A stretch of DNA of 64,000 bases from Isobaculum melis (GTDB taxonomy: Bacteria > Bacillota > Bacilli > Lactobacillales > Carnobacteriaceae): contig NZ_FOHA01000003.1 in assembly GCF_900111355.1 (NCBI RefSeq), positions 62,001-126,000 on the forward strand, in the 5' to 3' direction. The notes under the pieces were generated by a model, which saw only the letters and a list, made by a program, of their open reading frames with translations, was not told the DNA's origin and did not search any database. The position numbers were made by a program, and so were the translations under genes. This document shows, one piece after another, positions 8,670-17,756 of this stretch. The number at the start of each line of letters is the position of its first letter. Position 1 is the first letter of the stretch.

Positions 8670-9663
8670 CTGACATCAACCTTTCTACTGGAAGAGTGCT
8701 TAGCCCTGGTCCAGCATTTGCTGTAATCAATTGGTTTTCTGAAAAATCATTTAGTAGTAAGGCTTTCAATTGCGAGATATTTTTCTTTTCAACTAAGATT
8801 TTAACATTGGGGCCAGCATCCATTGTAAAATAGCAAGGCAAGCCTTGTGCACGAATTTGGCGCACGCATGTCATGACTTTTAAACTTTCAGGTGACCAAT
8901 AGGAAAAAGGAGGGACAGCGCCAAGTGTTGTACCATGCATTCTGAGTCCATTTGCTTCAGTGACTTCGCCTAATGCTTTAAAATCTTTTGCAGCAATCGC
9001 TGCTTTAGCTGTTTGTAAGTCAGCTGGGGCAGTTTCTAACCAGCCTTGATAAAAGCTTGAGGTTTGAACTGTTCGCTTCATCCCATCACGGCTAGAAACA
9101 TCTTTGATACGATCATCAACTAACACAAAAAGCATGGCTAACTCATTCTCCCAATCATCAGAAGGAATTTTCTTAGCAAAAGAAGAGGCATCATCTGCTC
9201 CTTTTTCCCATTCTGCAAAGCCGCCAAAAATACTACGACAAGCAGAGCCAGAACCACGTCTCGCTAAACGAGATAAATCCGCATCTGCTAGTCCTAGCTG
9301 CAAGGCCTGATTACAAGCACCTGCTAGAGCCGCAAAGCCACTTGCTGAGGAAGCCAGTCCAGCAGCAGTAGGAACAAAATTTGTACTCTCAACCTTTGCA
9401 AATAAATCTAATTGATATTGCTGACGAATCATTGTTAAAAAAGCTGCAATTTTAGCAGTTTGTTGAACAGATTGTTCTTCTCCATTTAAGCTAAAATAAT
9501 CTCTAGTTAAATTTTTATCAAAACAGACACTTGTTTCTGTATAAAAAGCATCTAATGTTAATGAAAGACTACTATTCATTGGTAAAATGCAAGTTTCATC
9601 CTTTTTTCCCCAATATTTAATCAAGGCAATATTGGTATATGCACGTGCTTTTCCTAAAAACAT
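8662..9663 (-). CDS. mvaD: Diphosphomevalonate decarboxylase
   Basis: A 333-residue GHMP-fold enzyme that decarboxylates diphosphomevalonate to isopentenyl diphosphate with ATP. Signature segments are ARAYTNIALIKYWGKKDE at the N-terminus, the phosphate loop PTAAGLASSASGFAAL near residue 100, RRGSGSACRSIFGGFAEW near 140, and FTMDAGPNVKI near 285. Its ATG directly abuts the mvaK1 stop codon (TAAATG), and its end overlaps mvaK2 by 8 bases. Translational coupling across the operon is therefore likely. Confidence 0.95.
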   Translation of the reverse strand: MFLGKARAYTNIALIKYWGKKDETCILPMNSSLSLTLDAFYTETSVCFDKNLTRDYFSLNGEEQSVQQTAKIAAFLTMIRQQYQLDLFAKVESTNFVPTAAGLASSASGFAALAGACNQALQLGLADADLSRLARRGSGSACRSIFGGFAEWEKGADDASSFAKKIPSDDWENELAMLFVLVDDRIKDVSSRDGMKRTVQTSSFYQGWLETAPADLQTAKAAIAAKDFKALGEVTEANGLRMHGTTLGAVPPFSYWSPESLKVMTCVRQIRAQGLPCYFTMDAGPNVKILVEKKNISQLKALLLNDFSENQLITANAGPGLSTLPVERLMSDD

Positions 9664-10605
9664 TTAATCATTCTCCTCTAACGATTGAATCCATGTTGCG
9701 ACAGCGCCAGCTTCTTCTAGTGCAGTCGCAATTTTATCCGCTGTTTCTAGCTGATCAGTCAAAGCAATCAGACAGCCACCACGTCCACCACCAGTTAATT
9801 TTGCACCAAGTGCTTGCTGGTCATTTGCCACTTGAATCAATTGATCTAATCGCTCATTACTAACCGTCAATGTAGCCAATTCAAGCTGTGCCGCATTCAT
9901 TAATTTCCCAAGCTCTTTCACACAATTTTCCAAAATAGCTACCTTAGCTTTTCGAGACAATAAGCCTAAATGAGCGATGCTATCAGCTACTTTTGGATCT
10001 TGTTTATATAATTGCGCCACATCACCCACAGCTTCTCGGGTCTGCCCCTTCATTCCAGTATCCGCCACAATTAAATAAGCATTTTCCAACTTCATTTCAA
10101 AAGCTTCAATGGATTGCCCTTTGATAAAAAATAACGGAGAGTTGCCACTCGTTGCGGCTGCATCAATGCCACTAGGATTTCCATGAGCAATTTTTTCAGC
10201 AGTTGCGACTAAATCTAACAGCTCTGTATGAGAGAGAGGGGTATCAAAATAATCGAATAAGCCCCGAACAATAGCAGCTGCAACCGCTGCACTAGAGCCC
10301 ATTCCTCTTTCAGCAGGAATCGTACTATCAATCTGGATTGAAAAGGTAGCATGTTCCTGTTTTAAAACAAATAACGTCTGCGCAATCACTTCTTGAATAC
10401 TTTTTAGGGTTTGAGGGGCTTGCGCTAACGCTCCTGTATAATAAGAACATGCCAACGATAACTGTTCAGCAGGTGTAATCGTTGCAGTAACTGCTGTTTT
10501 CTGGAAAGGAAAAGCAATAGCAGGTTCACCATAAACCACGGAATGCTCGCCCATTAAAATAATTTTTCCAGTAGCGCGGCCAACACCTAGTTGTTTCTTT
10601 TTCAT
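9664..10605 (-). CDS. mvaK1: Mevalonate kinase
   Basis: A 313-residue GHMP kinase phosphorylating mevalonate at C5, the first committed step after mevalonate. The N-terminal ATGKIILMGEHSVVYGEPAIA is characteristic. The ATP loop is PAERGMGSSAAVAAAIVRG near residue 95, followed by GNPSGIDAA near 145 and KLTGGGRGGCLIAL near 270. It starts 18 bases after the stop of the TctA-like permease gene, with no terminator between, so the permease probably shares the transcript. Confidence 0.95.
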   Translation of the reverse strand: MKKKQLGVGRATGKIILMGEHSVVYGEPAIAFPFQKTAVTATITPAEQLSLACSYYTGALAQAPQTLKSIQEVIAQTLFVLKQEHATFSIQIDSTIPAERGMGSSAAVAAAIVRGLFDYFDTPLSHTELLDLVATAEKIAHGNPSGIDAAATSGNSPLFFIKGQSIEAFEMKLENAYLIVADTGMKGQTREAVGDVAQLYKQDPKVADSIAHLGLLSRKAKVAILENCVKELGKLMNAAQLELATLTVSNERLDQLIQVANDQQALGAKLTGGGRGGCLIALTDQLETADKIATALEEAGAVATWIQSLEEND

Positions 10606-10623
10606 ATCTATCCATCCATTCTT

Positions 10624-11982
10624 TTAATTCAATAGTAAATGTGTTGCTAACCAAGGTGCAGCATAAAGAATCATAAATTGAACGCCATAATTGACGCCCA
10701 TCTTGTTTAGGGTACCACAGACAATTCCGACAAGCAAAACCCCAAAAATATTGATGAAGCCAGCATCTAAATAAGCAAGTAAAAGAATAAAGCTGATGAA
10801 CAATCCTAAGATGGCTTCATGAGGAATTCTTTTTAACACAAAAGCCGTCATCTTTCTCGCATATTTCACTGCAATAAAGTAAGTAATGACAGAAGCGATG
10901 ACTGCCGCAAAAATAATCGCAAAAATAAATTCATTGGTAGACAAGATATGATGTAAATTATGATCAATCGTCAAAACAGGAGGTGCATTAAATAAAGCAT
11001 TTGCTGGTCCAACTGCCACAGGGGATAAAGGAATACCCAGCGCAATTAAAGGAATAATGATACCAGACAAATAGGTAGCATGGGATAAGGCACTCATAGA
11101 AGTGATGGCCATGCTTGCTTTTTTCTCAGGGTCTTTTTCCTTATTAGAAACAGCTTCTCCAAAGAGAATCGTCAAGCCAACTGGACTTAAAAAGAAAAGA
11201 AAGTTAGAAAGTAATGAAACAATGCCACTTGTTGCAGCTTCTTTTTTGCTAATCGTCCGAAGCGGATGCCGCAAAGCACCTTTTTCTTCAGTCGTATCTA
11301 AAATAATGTCCTTTTGTTCATGTCGTGGTAGCTGATCTCTTGCTTGCTTATTTAACAAGCCCAATAGAGAAACAATTAATGGACCAATGGTAATCCCTAA
11401 GAAAAAGGAAGTAGTGACCGATTTATCTTGTGGTACGGCTCCAATTCCCCAATATAGATAGCGTAAACCTTGAAACAGTAAAGCTAAGGGGATAATACTC
11501 ATTAATGCTAAGATTTTATTTTTTCCAATTAAAGCTAAGAAAATCGCACCAAAAACAAATAATAAGGGCGCATATTCTTTGACAGATTCAGAAAAGGGGG
11601 CTAAGACATTTGCTAGTAGCAAGCTAACTGGCACTGCAATAGCAGTCCCAATAATGGAGCCAGTCGCCATTTTTTTGATACTTGTTGCAGCAAGCCCGCG
11701 ATCTTTTAAGTAAAGTGCATGTTCAATCATGGGGGTAGACATGACCCCACCAGGTAACCCAACTAAAGCTGTTGGAATAGCATTCATTAAATTTAACGTA
11801 ATAATCGCTGCAATAAAAAAGGTCAGTACAACAATTGGTTGCACACCTGCTAAAACAATTGCTAAGGTAACCGGCATTAAAACAGAGGTTTCATCGGTGC
11901 CAGGGACAAAGCCAATAAAAGTATAAAGTACAACTGCACCAATTGTAGCAAGAGTCATTTGTAAGATTAAGGAAGCATCCAT
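10624..11982 (-). CDS. TctA-family (tripartite tricarboxylate transporter type) permease
   Basis: A 452-residue protein with roughly a dozen hydrophobic segments. The conserved FIGFVPGTDETSVLMPVTLA near residue 25 and GLPGGVMSTPMIEHA near 75 match the two PG-containing motifs of TctA permeases. TctA normally works with a four-helix TctB and a binding protein TctC. Neither is recognisable here, only a 74-residue two-helix protein whose stop overlaps this start (TAATG). GAGGAGG precedes the ATG. It lies 18 bases upstream of mvaK1. A carboxylate substrate is plausible, and mevalonate is a speculation from context. Confidence 0.75.
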   Translation of the reverse strand: MDASLILQMTLATIGAVVLYTFIGFVPGTDETSVLMPVTLAIVLAGVQPIVVLTFFIAAIITLNLMNAIPTALVGLPGGVMSTPMIEHALYLKDRGLAATSIKKMATGSIIGTAIAVPVSLLLANVLAPFSESVKEYAPLLFVFGAIFLALIGKNKILALMSIIPLALLFQGLRYLYWGIGAVPQDKSVTTSFFLGITIGPLIVSLLGLLNKQARDQLPRHEQKDIILDTTEEKGALRHPLRTISKKEAATSGIVSLLSNFLFFLSPVGLTILFGEAVSNKEKDPEKKASMAITSMSALSHATYLSGIIIPLIALGIPLSPVAVGPANALFNAPPVLTIDHNLHHILSTNEFIFAIIFAAVIASVITYFIAVKYARKMTAFVLKRIPHEAILGLFISFILLLAYLDAGFINIFGVLLVGIVCGTLNKMGVNYGVQFMILYAAPWLATHLLLN

Positions 11983-12206
11983 TATTTTTCCTCCTCAGTC
12001 ACAGTACGTTTAGGTTTAATTAAAATCGAACTGAGGATAAAACCAATCACAGCACCTGCTAACCCAAAGAAGAGCTGCTTTGTGGCATCAGTTGAAGGCG
12101 CTAAAAAAAAGCCACCCATCGTTGTTACACTGCAAATTGCAATGGCAATGAGTAAATCCTTGAGTGCCACTAGGTCACCCCATATTTCAATTAAATTCTT
12201 TTTCAT
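11982..12206 (-). CDS. Small two-helix membrane protein preceding the TctA-like permease
   Basis: A 74-residue protein with two hydrophobic segments (about residues 17-36 and 43-62) and charged termini. AGGAGG lies about 10 bases before the ATG. The stop codon overlaps the permease start by one base, implying coupled translation and a role as a small partner subunit. It is half the length of a usual TctB protein and could be a reduced equivalent; this is inference. It is the first gene of the leftward operon. Confidence 0.65.
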   Translation of the reverse strand: MKKNLIEIWGDLVALKDLLIAIAICSVTTMGGFFLAPSTDATKQLFFGLAGAVIGFILSSILIKPKRTVTEEEK

Positions 12207-12290
12207 TCTTTCTGATTCCTCCTATATGAAAAGTCTGATCCAGCTGAATGGAGCAGCTTTTGCTTGTGTTGCTAATTGTCAAACTAAAAA

Positions 12291-12307
12291 TTGAGAATGA
12301 TTCTCAA
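12291..12307. promoter_or_regulatory. Perfect Fur-like palindrome upstream of the permease-mevalonate operon
   Basis: TTGAGAATGATTCTCAA is a perfect 8-1-8 inverted repeat containing TGAGAATnATTCTCA, a Fur-type 7-1-7 box. It begins 85 bases upstream of the first leftward gene and about 4 bases past the candidate leftward -10. A Fur homologue is encoded at 42362. Confidence 0.6.
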
Positions 12308-12310
12308 CTT

Positions 12311-12339
12311 AATCTAGTTTAACCAAAAATATGGAGCAA
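12311..12339 (-). promoter_or_regulatory. Candidate promoter of the permease-mevalonate operon
   Basis: On the minus strand, TTGCTC and TAGATT are separated by 17 bases. Both hexamers are weak matches, but position and spacing fit, and the Fur-like palindrome covers the expected start site. Confidence 0.35.
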
Positions 12340-12435
12340 GTAAAATTATTCAGCCCTATTTTAAGGAAATATTAATATATCAGTGAACCCAATCTAGAAT
12401 GATTCGGAACTTGTAATTAATAAACACGAACTTTA

Positions 12436-12464
12436 TTGACAGTAATTTGTTTTAATGTTAATAT
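12436..12464 (+). promoter_or_regulatory. Promoter of the xpt riboswitch transcript
   Basis: TTGACA, 17 bases, then TAATAT preceded by TGT (extended -10). It starts transcription about 10 bases before the purine aptamer. Confidence 0.65.
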
Positions 12465-12477
12465 TCTAACATAATAC

Positions 12478-12544
12478 CACTTATATAATAGTCGAATAGG
12501 GCGACAAGTTTCTACCTAGCACCGTAAATGCTGGACTATAAGTG
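12478..12544 (+). promoter_or_regulatory. Purine riboswitch, guanine/xanthine class
   Basis: P1 is CACTTATA/TATAAGTG. P2 is only GTCG/CGAC with a 7-base loop. The J2/3 core TTTCTACC is intact, and P3 is AGCA/TGCT with loop CCGTAAA. The specificity base in GGACTAT is C, as in guanine-binding members (adenine members carry T). It controls xpt-pbuX by transcription termination: purine binding favours the downstream terminator. Confidence 0.93.
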
Positions 12545-12569
12545 AAGAATACAAGGACTCTTTTCAACT

Positions 12570-12620
12570 AGTTCTTTTTCTTTGCTTTTGTCTAGGCATT
12601 GAAAAAGAACTATTTTTTTT
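12570..12620 (+). terminator. Riboswitch-controlled terminator ahead of xpt
   Basis: AGTTCTTTTTC pairs with GAAAAAGAACT, followed by eight T. It lies between the purine aptamer and xpt and is the likely expression platform. Confidence 0.85.
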
Positions 12621-12640
12621 GGTATCAAGACATCAAATAA

Positions 12641-13243
<603 letters not shown>

Positions 13244-13245
13244 AA

Positions 13246-14568
13246 ATGTTATCAAATGGTAAATCAGCAGTTTTAGGGTTACAACATGTTTTAGCAATGT
13301 ATGCAGGTGCAGTGATTGTGCCTCTTTTAATTGGTGGTGCTCTGGGTTTTGATGAGGCACAAATGACGTATTTGGTCTCAATTGATATCTTTATGTGTGG
13401 TGTTGCAACTTTATTACAATTAACGGTTAATAAGTTTTTTGGGATTGGTTTACCAGTTGTATTAGGCTGTGCGATTCAAGCGGTTTCGCCATTAATTTTA
13501 ATTGGACAAACGCAAGGAATTACTGCCATCTACGGTTCAATTATTGTCGCTGGTATTTTTGTAGTTGTGATTTCTGGTATCTTTTCTAAAGTTAAACGCT
13601 TCTTTCCACCAGTTGTAACAGGAACGGTGATTACAGTTATTGGGCTAACGTTAGTTCCTGTAGCCCTTGAAAAAATGGGTGGCGGATTAAAAACAGCTGC
13701 TGATTTTGGCGGCACGGATTATTTGATTTTATCCTTCTTAACTGTTGCAATTATTTTAGTGGTTCAAATTTTTGGGATTGGTTTTATGCGCTCAATCGCT
13801 GTGTTAATTGGTTTGCTTGCTGGAACTGTGATTGCAGCAATGATGGGCATGGTTGATTTAAGTCCTGTAACACATGCCACTTGGTTCCATATGCCACAAC
13901 CATTTTACTTTGGCACACCAACTTTTGAATGGTCTTCTATTTTAACCATGATTTTAATTTCGCTTGTCAGTATGGTGGAATCTACTGGTGTTTATTTTGC
14001 GCTTGGTGAAATTACAGGGAAGAAAATTGATGAGGATGATTTAAAACGTGGTTACCGAGCTGAAGGGTTAGCAGTTGTGTTAGGCGGTATTTTCAACACC
14101 TTCCCTTATACAGGCTTTTCTCAAAATGTGGGCTTGGTTCAATTATCTGGGATTAAAAACCGTAAACCAATTTATTATTCAGCAGGCTTTTTAGTGTTAC
14201 TTGGTTTGTTACCAAAAGTTGGTGCGATTGCAACGATTATTCCTGAGCCTGTGCTAGGTGGCGCAATGCTTGTGATGTTTGGGATGGTGGCGATTCAAGG
14301 AATTCGTATGTTAACCAAAGTTGATTTTAATCAAGAAAGTAACTTATTAGTTGCTGCGATTTCAATTGCTTTGGGATTAGGTGTAACGGTTGTACCTGAG
14401 ATTTTCCAAAACTTACCTGAAACAGTGCAATTATTTACTGGTAATGGGATTGTTGTTTCTAGTTTAACAGCCATTATTTTAAACATTTTGTTCAATAGTA
14501 AAAAAACAGTTGCGCAAGAGCCAGCAGAACATGCAGCTCATGAGGAAGTCATAGAAGCGCATTCTTAA
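13246..14568 (+). CDS. pbuX: Xanthine permease (nucleobase:cation symporter 2 family)
   Basis: A 440-residue membrane protein of the NCS2 family, with about 12-14 helices, importing xanthine for Xpt. The start LGLQHVLAMYAGAVIVPLLIG is the family N-terminus. The conserved TM8-TM10 region is recognisable in LVSMVESTGVYFALGEITGKK and GGIFNTFPYTGFSQNVGLVQ. GGGGAGG lies 10 bases upstream, inside the end of xpt. Pairing with xpt and the riboswitch make xanthine the most likely substrate. Confidence 0.93.
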   Translation: MLSNGKSAVLGLQHVLAMYAGAVIVPLLIGGALGFDEAQMTYLVSIDIFMCGVATLLQLTVNKFFGIGLPVVLGCAIQAVSPLILIGQTQGITAIYGSIIVAGIFVVVISGIFSKVKRFFPPVVTGTVITVIGLTLVPVALEKMGGGLKTAADFGGTDYLILSFLTVAIILVVQIFGIGFMRSIAVLIGLLAGTVIAAMMGMVDLSPVTHATWFHMPQPFYFGTPTFEWSSILTMILISLVSMVESTGVYFALGEITGKKIDEDDLKRGYRAEGLAVVLGGIFNTFPYTGFSQNVGLVQLSGIKNRKPIYYSAGFLVLLGLLPKVGAIATIIPEPVLGGAMLVMFGMVAIQGIRMLTKVDFNQESNLLVAAISIALGLGVTVVPEIFQNLPETVQLFTGNGIVVSSLTAIILNILFNSKKTVAQEPAEHAAHEEVIEAHS

Positions 14569-14639
14569 TCAATTGATGCCTCATCAATTAAAGTAGCTGA
14601 GCTTAAAAAGCTAAACTTGCTACGATTTCACAAATTGAT

Positions 14640-14668
14640 TTGACGTTTTATGCAAAATCCTGTAGAAT
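14640..14668 (+). promoter_or_regulatory. Promoter of the lysine riboswitch transcript
   Basis: TTGACG, 17 bases, TAGAAT: a strong sigma-A promoter about 40 bases before the lysine aptamer. Confidence 0.75.
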
Positions 14669-14703
14669 ATACAACATAATTGAATATAAAACCTTACGTT
14701 TTT

Positions 14704-14880
14704 GTGAGGTAGAGGTGCGATATTTAACAGTCTATAGTGGAGCTTGAAGGAGCGATGAAGCATAGAGAAGGAAATATTGCCGAAATGAAGCTTATCCTTT
14801 AGTAAGCTTTGTTGGGTCTGTGGTGAATAATTACAGGACTGTCTTGACAGATTCCCAATCTGCCAGGTTGTGCTATCTCG
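14704..14880 (+). promoter_or_regulatory. Lysine riboswitch (L box)
   Basis: The core matches the L-box consensus. P1 GAGGTAG/CTATCTC encloses GAGGTAGAGGTGCGA, ATTGCCGAA, TTGTTGGGTCTG, ACAGGACTGTC and TGCTATCTC, in order and at normal spacing. A strong terminator follows. It precedes an ABC importer, so the transporter should be repressed by lysine, giving good evidence for a lysine (or basic amino acid) substrate. Confidence 0.92.
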
Positions 14881-14915
14881 GATGAGAAAACGGGTATTTA
14901 TAAATGTGAATTTAT

Positions 14916-14950
14916 GCGACCTAAAAGCCAATTTTAGGTCGCTTTTTGTT
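14916..14950 (+). terminator. Terminator of the lysine riboswitch
   Basis: GCGACCTAAAA pairs perfectly with TTTTAGGTCGC, followed by T5GT5. It lies between the aptamer and the ABC transporter genes and is the expected expression platform. Confidence 0.9.
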
Positions 14951-15018
14951 TTTATAAAATAGCTGAATTAAGTATCTGAGGCAATCAAATGGGAAAGAAA
15001 AAAGAAGGAGTGTTTGAT

Positions 15019-16656
15019 GTGAGGAAAAAGATTGGCTATTTATTCAGTATGTTTGCAGTGATTGTCGTCCTAATCTCAGGCTGTGGAGGCGCTGGAGATT
15101 CAAAAGATGATACCTTTGTTGTTGGAATGGAGGCCGGTTATGCACCGTTTAACTGGACCCAATCCACAGATGCTAATGGCGCAGTTAAAATTGATGGTTC
15201 AGCAGATTATGCTGGAGGCTATGATGTTGCCTTAGCTCAAAAAGTCGCAGATGGCTTAGGAAAGAAATTAGTGATTGTTAAAACAGAATGGGATGGCTTA
15301 ATTCCTGCTTTAACATCTGGGAAAATTGATGCAGTTATGGCAGGAATGTCACCTACAGATGAGCGCAGACAATCAATTGATTTTTCAGAGAATTATTATA
15401 AATCTCATTTAGTACTTGTGGTAAAAAAAGGTGGCGCTTATGATCAAGCAACCTCTCTTCAAGATTTTTCAGGTGCTAAAATTACAGCACAATTAAATAC
15501 CTTCCATTATTCGGTCATTGATCAAATGCCAGGTGTCGTTAAAGAAACCGCTATGGATAACTTTTCTTCAATGCGGGTTGCGCTACAATCTGGTGTGATT
15601 GATGGTTATATTTCAGAATTGCCAGAAGGCATCACAGCAGAAGCAGCAAATAATAGCTTTAAAATGATTGAATTAGAAGATGGCTTTCAAACTGCAGAAG
15701 AAGATACAGATACTGCGGTAGGACTTGTTAAAAATAGTGCACTTAAAGCAGATGTAAATCAAATTTTAGCAGAAATCAGTGAGGAAGAACGCGCTGATTT
15801 AATGGAAGCAGCGATTAAAAATCAACCTGCTGAAACAGATACAGAGGATGATGCAGACTCAGGAACAGTCATTGATGCCAAAGATAGTAGCTTAAGCTTT
15901 GCTTGGATTGTTAAAATTGTTTCTGAAAATGGCCCCATGTTCTTACGTGGTGCTGGTGTAACCTTATTGATTGCCTTAGTTGGAACCATTATTGGGACGT
16001 TAATTGGCTTGTTAATTGGTGTGATTCGTACCATTCCAAAGCCAGATTCAAAAGTCAAACGAACTTTACTAAAAATTATCAATAGCTTGCTTTCAATTTA
16101 TATTGAAATTTTCAGAGGCACACCGATGATTGTGCAAGCCATGGTGATTTATTATGGTTCAGCTTTAGCCTTTGGTGTAGATATGAACCGACTGTTTGCG
16201 GCCATCTTTATTGTTTCAATCAATACAGGTGCTTATATGTCTGAAATCGTTCGAGGTGGGATTTTATCTATTGATAAAGGACAATTTGAAGCTGCTCATG
16301 CCATTGGAATGAATCATCTTCAAACGATGAAAAATGTTGTGTTACCACAAGTGATGCGAAATATTTTGCCAGCAACTGGTAATGAATTTGTGATTAATAT
16401 TAAAGATACTTCTGTTTTAAATGTCATTTCAGTGACAGAATTATACTTCCAAACAAAATCAGTCGCAGGAAACAATTTCCGTTACTTTGAATCTTTCTTT
16501 GTTGCTTGTGTGATTTACTTCATTATGACTTTCACAGTGACACGAATTCTGCGTGCAATCGAAAAACGTTTAGATGGACCAGAAAATTATGTTGTGATTC
16601 AAAATCAAATGCAAGTCCAGGCTGTTGAAAATACTGTGAAACGTGAGGAGGATTAA
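15019..16656 (+). CDS. Amino-acid ABC transporter, fused substrate-binding lipoprotein and permease (probable lysine importer)
   Basis: A 545-residue fusion. A lipoprotein signal peptide (lipobox ISGC, Cys22) is followed by an extracellular family-3 binding domain (about residues 30-255), with VGMEAGYAPFNW and MSPTDERRQSIDFSENYY. A polar-amino-acid permease follows (about 285-530), with the EAA loop GQFEAAHAIGMNHLQTMKNVVLPQ. The GTG at 15019 is preferred because AAGGAG lies 8 bases upstream; an ATG at 14989 has only a weak site and pushes the signal peptide inward. The lysine riboswitch points to lysine; homologues are often labelled glutamine transporters. Energy comes from the adjacent ATPase. 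Confidence 0.85.
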   Translation: MRKKIGYLFSMFAVIVVLISGCGGAGDSKDDTFVVGMEAGYAPFNWTQSTDANGAVKIDGSADYAGGYDVALAQKVADGLGKKLVIVKTEWDGLIPALTSGKIDAVMAGMSPTDERRQSIDFSENYYKSHLVLVVKKGGAYDQATSLQDFSGAKITAQLNTFHYSVIDQMPGVVKETAMDNFSSMRVALQSGVIDGYISELPEGITAEAANNSFKMIELEDGFQTAEEDTDTAVGLVKNSALKADVNQILAEISEEERADLMEAAIKNQPAETDTEDDADSGTVIDAKDSSLSFAWIVKIVSENGPMFLRGAGVTLLIALVGTIIGTLIGLLIGVIRTIPKPDSKVKRTLLKIINSLLSIYIEIFRGTPMIVQAMVIYYGSALAFGVDMNRLFAAIFIVSINTGAYMSEIVRGGILSIDKGQFEAAHAIGMNHLQTMKNVVLPQVMRNILPATGNEFVINIKDTSVLNVISVTELYFQTKSVAGNNFRYFESFFVACVIYFIMTFTVTRILRAIEKRLDGPENYVVIQNQMQVQAVENTVKREED

Positions 16657-16659
16657 TTC

Positions 16660-17394
16660 ATGGAAAAAATTATTGAAGTGAAGCATTTAAGTAAAAAGTT
16701 TGGCACACATGAAGTGTTAAAGGATATTGATTTCACAGTCAATAAAGGAGAAGTCGTCTGTGTGATTGGTTCTTCTGGCTCAGGCAAATCAACGCTCTTA
16801 AGATGTGTGAATTTATTAGAAAAATTAACAGGTGGCACGATTTTATATCAAGGCGATGACATTATGAAAGATACCCATAATGTTGAAGAGTACCGCAAAC
16901 ATTTAGGGATGGTCTTTCAGCAGTTTAATTTATTTAATAATCATGATGTGCTAAGTAACTGTATGGTTGGTCAAATAAAAGTCTTAAAGCGTACTAAAGA
17001 AGAAGCCGAGCAAACGGCTTTAGAGTATTTAAACTTAGTCGGAATGGCGCAATATATTCATGCAAAACCGAGTCAATTGTCTGGTGGGCAAAAGCAACGG
17101 GTTGCGATAGCAAGAGCTTTATCAATGAACCCTGATGTGATGCTCTTTGATGAACCGACTTCTGCCTTAGATCCTGAAATGGTTGGAGAAGTGCTAAAAG
17201 TAATGAAGGATTTAGCGAACTTAGGCTTAACCATGCTTGTGGTTACTCATGAAATGGGCTTTGCAAAAGAAGTCGCCAATCGAGTGGTCTTTATGGATCA
17301 AGGCGTGATTGTTGAAGAGGGAACACCAGAGGAAATTTTCAATCACCCTAAAGAAGAACGAACAAAAGCGTTTTTAAAACGTACATTAGATTAG
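16660..17394 (+). CDS. Amino-acid ABC transporter ATP-binding protein
   Basis: A 244-residue ATPase of the GlnQ/HisP type. Walker A is GSSGSGKST near residue 34, the Q loop VFQQFNLF near 87, the signature [15 protein letters not shown] near 138, Walker [15 protein letters not shown] near 160, and the switch histidine in VVTHEMGFA near 196. GAGGAGG is 6-8 bases before the ATG. It starts 3 bases after the fused permease gene and should energise that importer. A strong terminator ends the operon. Confidence 0.94.
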   Translation: MEKIIEVKHLSKKFGTHEVLKDIDFTVNKGEVVCVIGSSGSGKSTLLRCVNLLEKLTGGTILYQGDDIMKDTHNVEEYRKHLGMVFQQFNLFNNHDVLSNCMVGQIKVLKRTKEEAEQTALEYLNLVGMAQYIHAKPSQLSGGQKQRVAIARALSMNPDVMLFDEPTSALDPEMVGEVLKVMKDLANLGLTMLVVTHEMGFAKEVANRVVFMDQGVIVEEGTPEEIFNHPKEERTKAFLKRTLD

Positions 17395-17410
17395 AGGAAT
17401 TGTATCAATG

Positions 17411-17446
17411 AAAGGCATGGACAACTAACTGTTCCATGCCTTTTTT
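17411..17446 (+). terminator. Terminator after the lysine-regulated ABC operon
   Basis: AAAGGCATGGA pairs with TCCATGCCTTT around a short loop, followed by further T residues. Confidence 0.88.
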
Positions 17447-17673
17447 ATCTGTGCTTAGCTCAGTTTTTTAGAGGAGAAACAGGAACTTTTATCTAATGAA
17501 TAAAAAATTCAAAAAAATACATTAAATTTCTTGAAAGTCACTAAATTGTCACGATCATCTTTTAAGCTAATGATAAGTGAACATGCAAACAAGCTAGAGT
17601 TGATTAAAAACATCCTGTGAACGTTTACAACAAAAGGAATAAATTTCTTAAATATTGAAGATTTGATTGACTT
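17447..17673. other. Intergenic region before the ABC-PASTA operon
   Basis: AT-rich stretch without a convincing open frame, RNA motif or operator. A promoter for the next operon lies at its right end. Confidence 0.4.
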
Positions 17674-17702
17674 TCACATGAGTTTTTAATAGATTTATAA
17701 TA
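17674..17702 (+). promoter_or_regulatory. Candidate promoter of the ABC-PASTA operon
   Basis: TTCACA, 17 bases, perfect TATAAT, about 55 bases before the permease start codon. Confidence 0.5.
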
Positions 17703-17756
17703 TGAAGTTAATTGCATTGATTGCTTTCATTAACAAAAAATATGAGGAGGTTGAAG

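Noticed and set aside
14570-14635. Rho-independent terminator after pbuX
   Set aside because: Short inverted repeats (ATTGATG/CATCAAT) are present but no T run follows, so I could not support a terminator.
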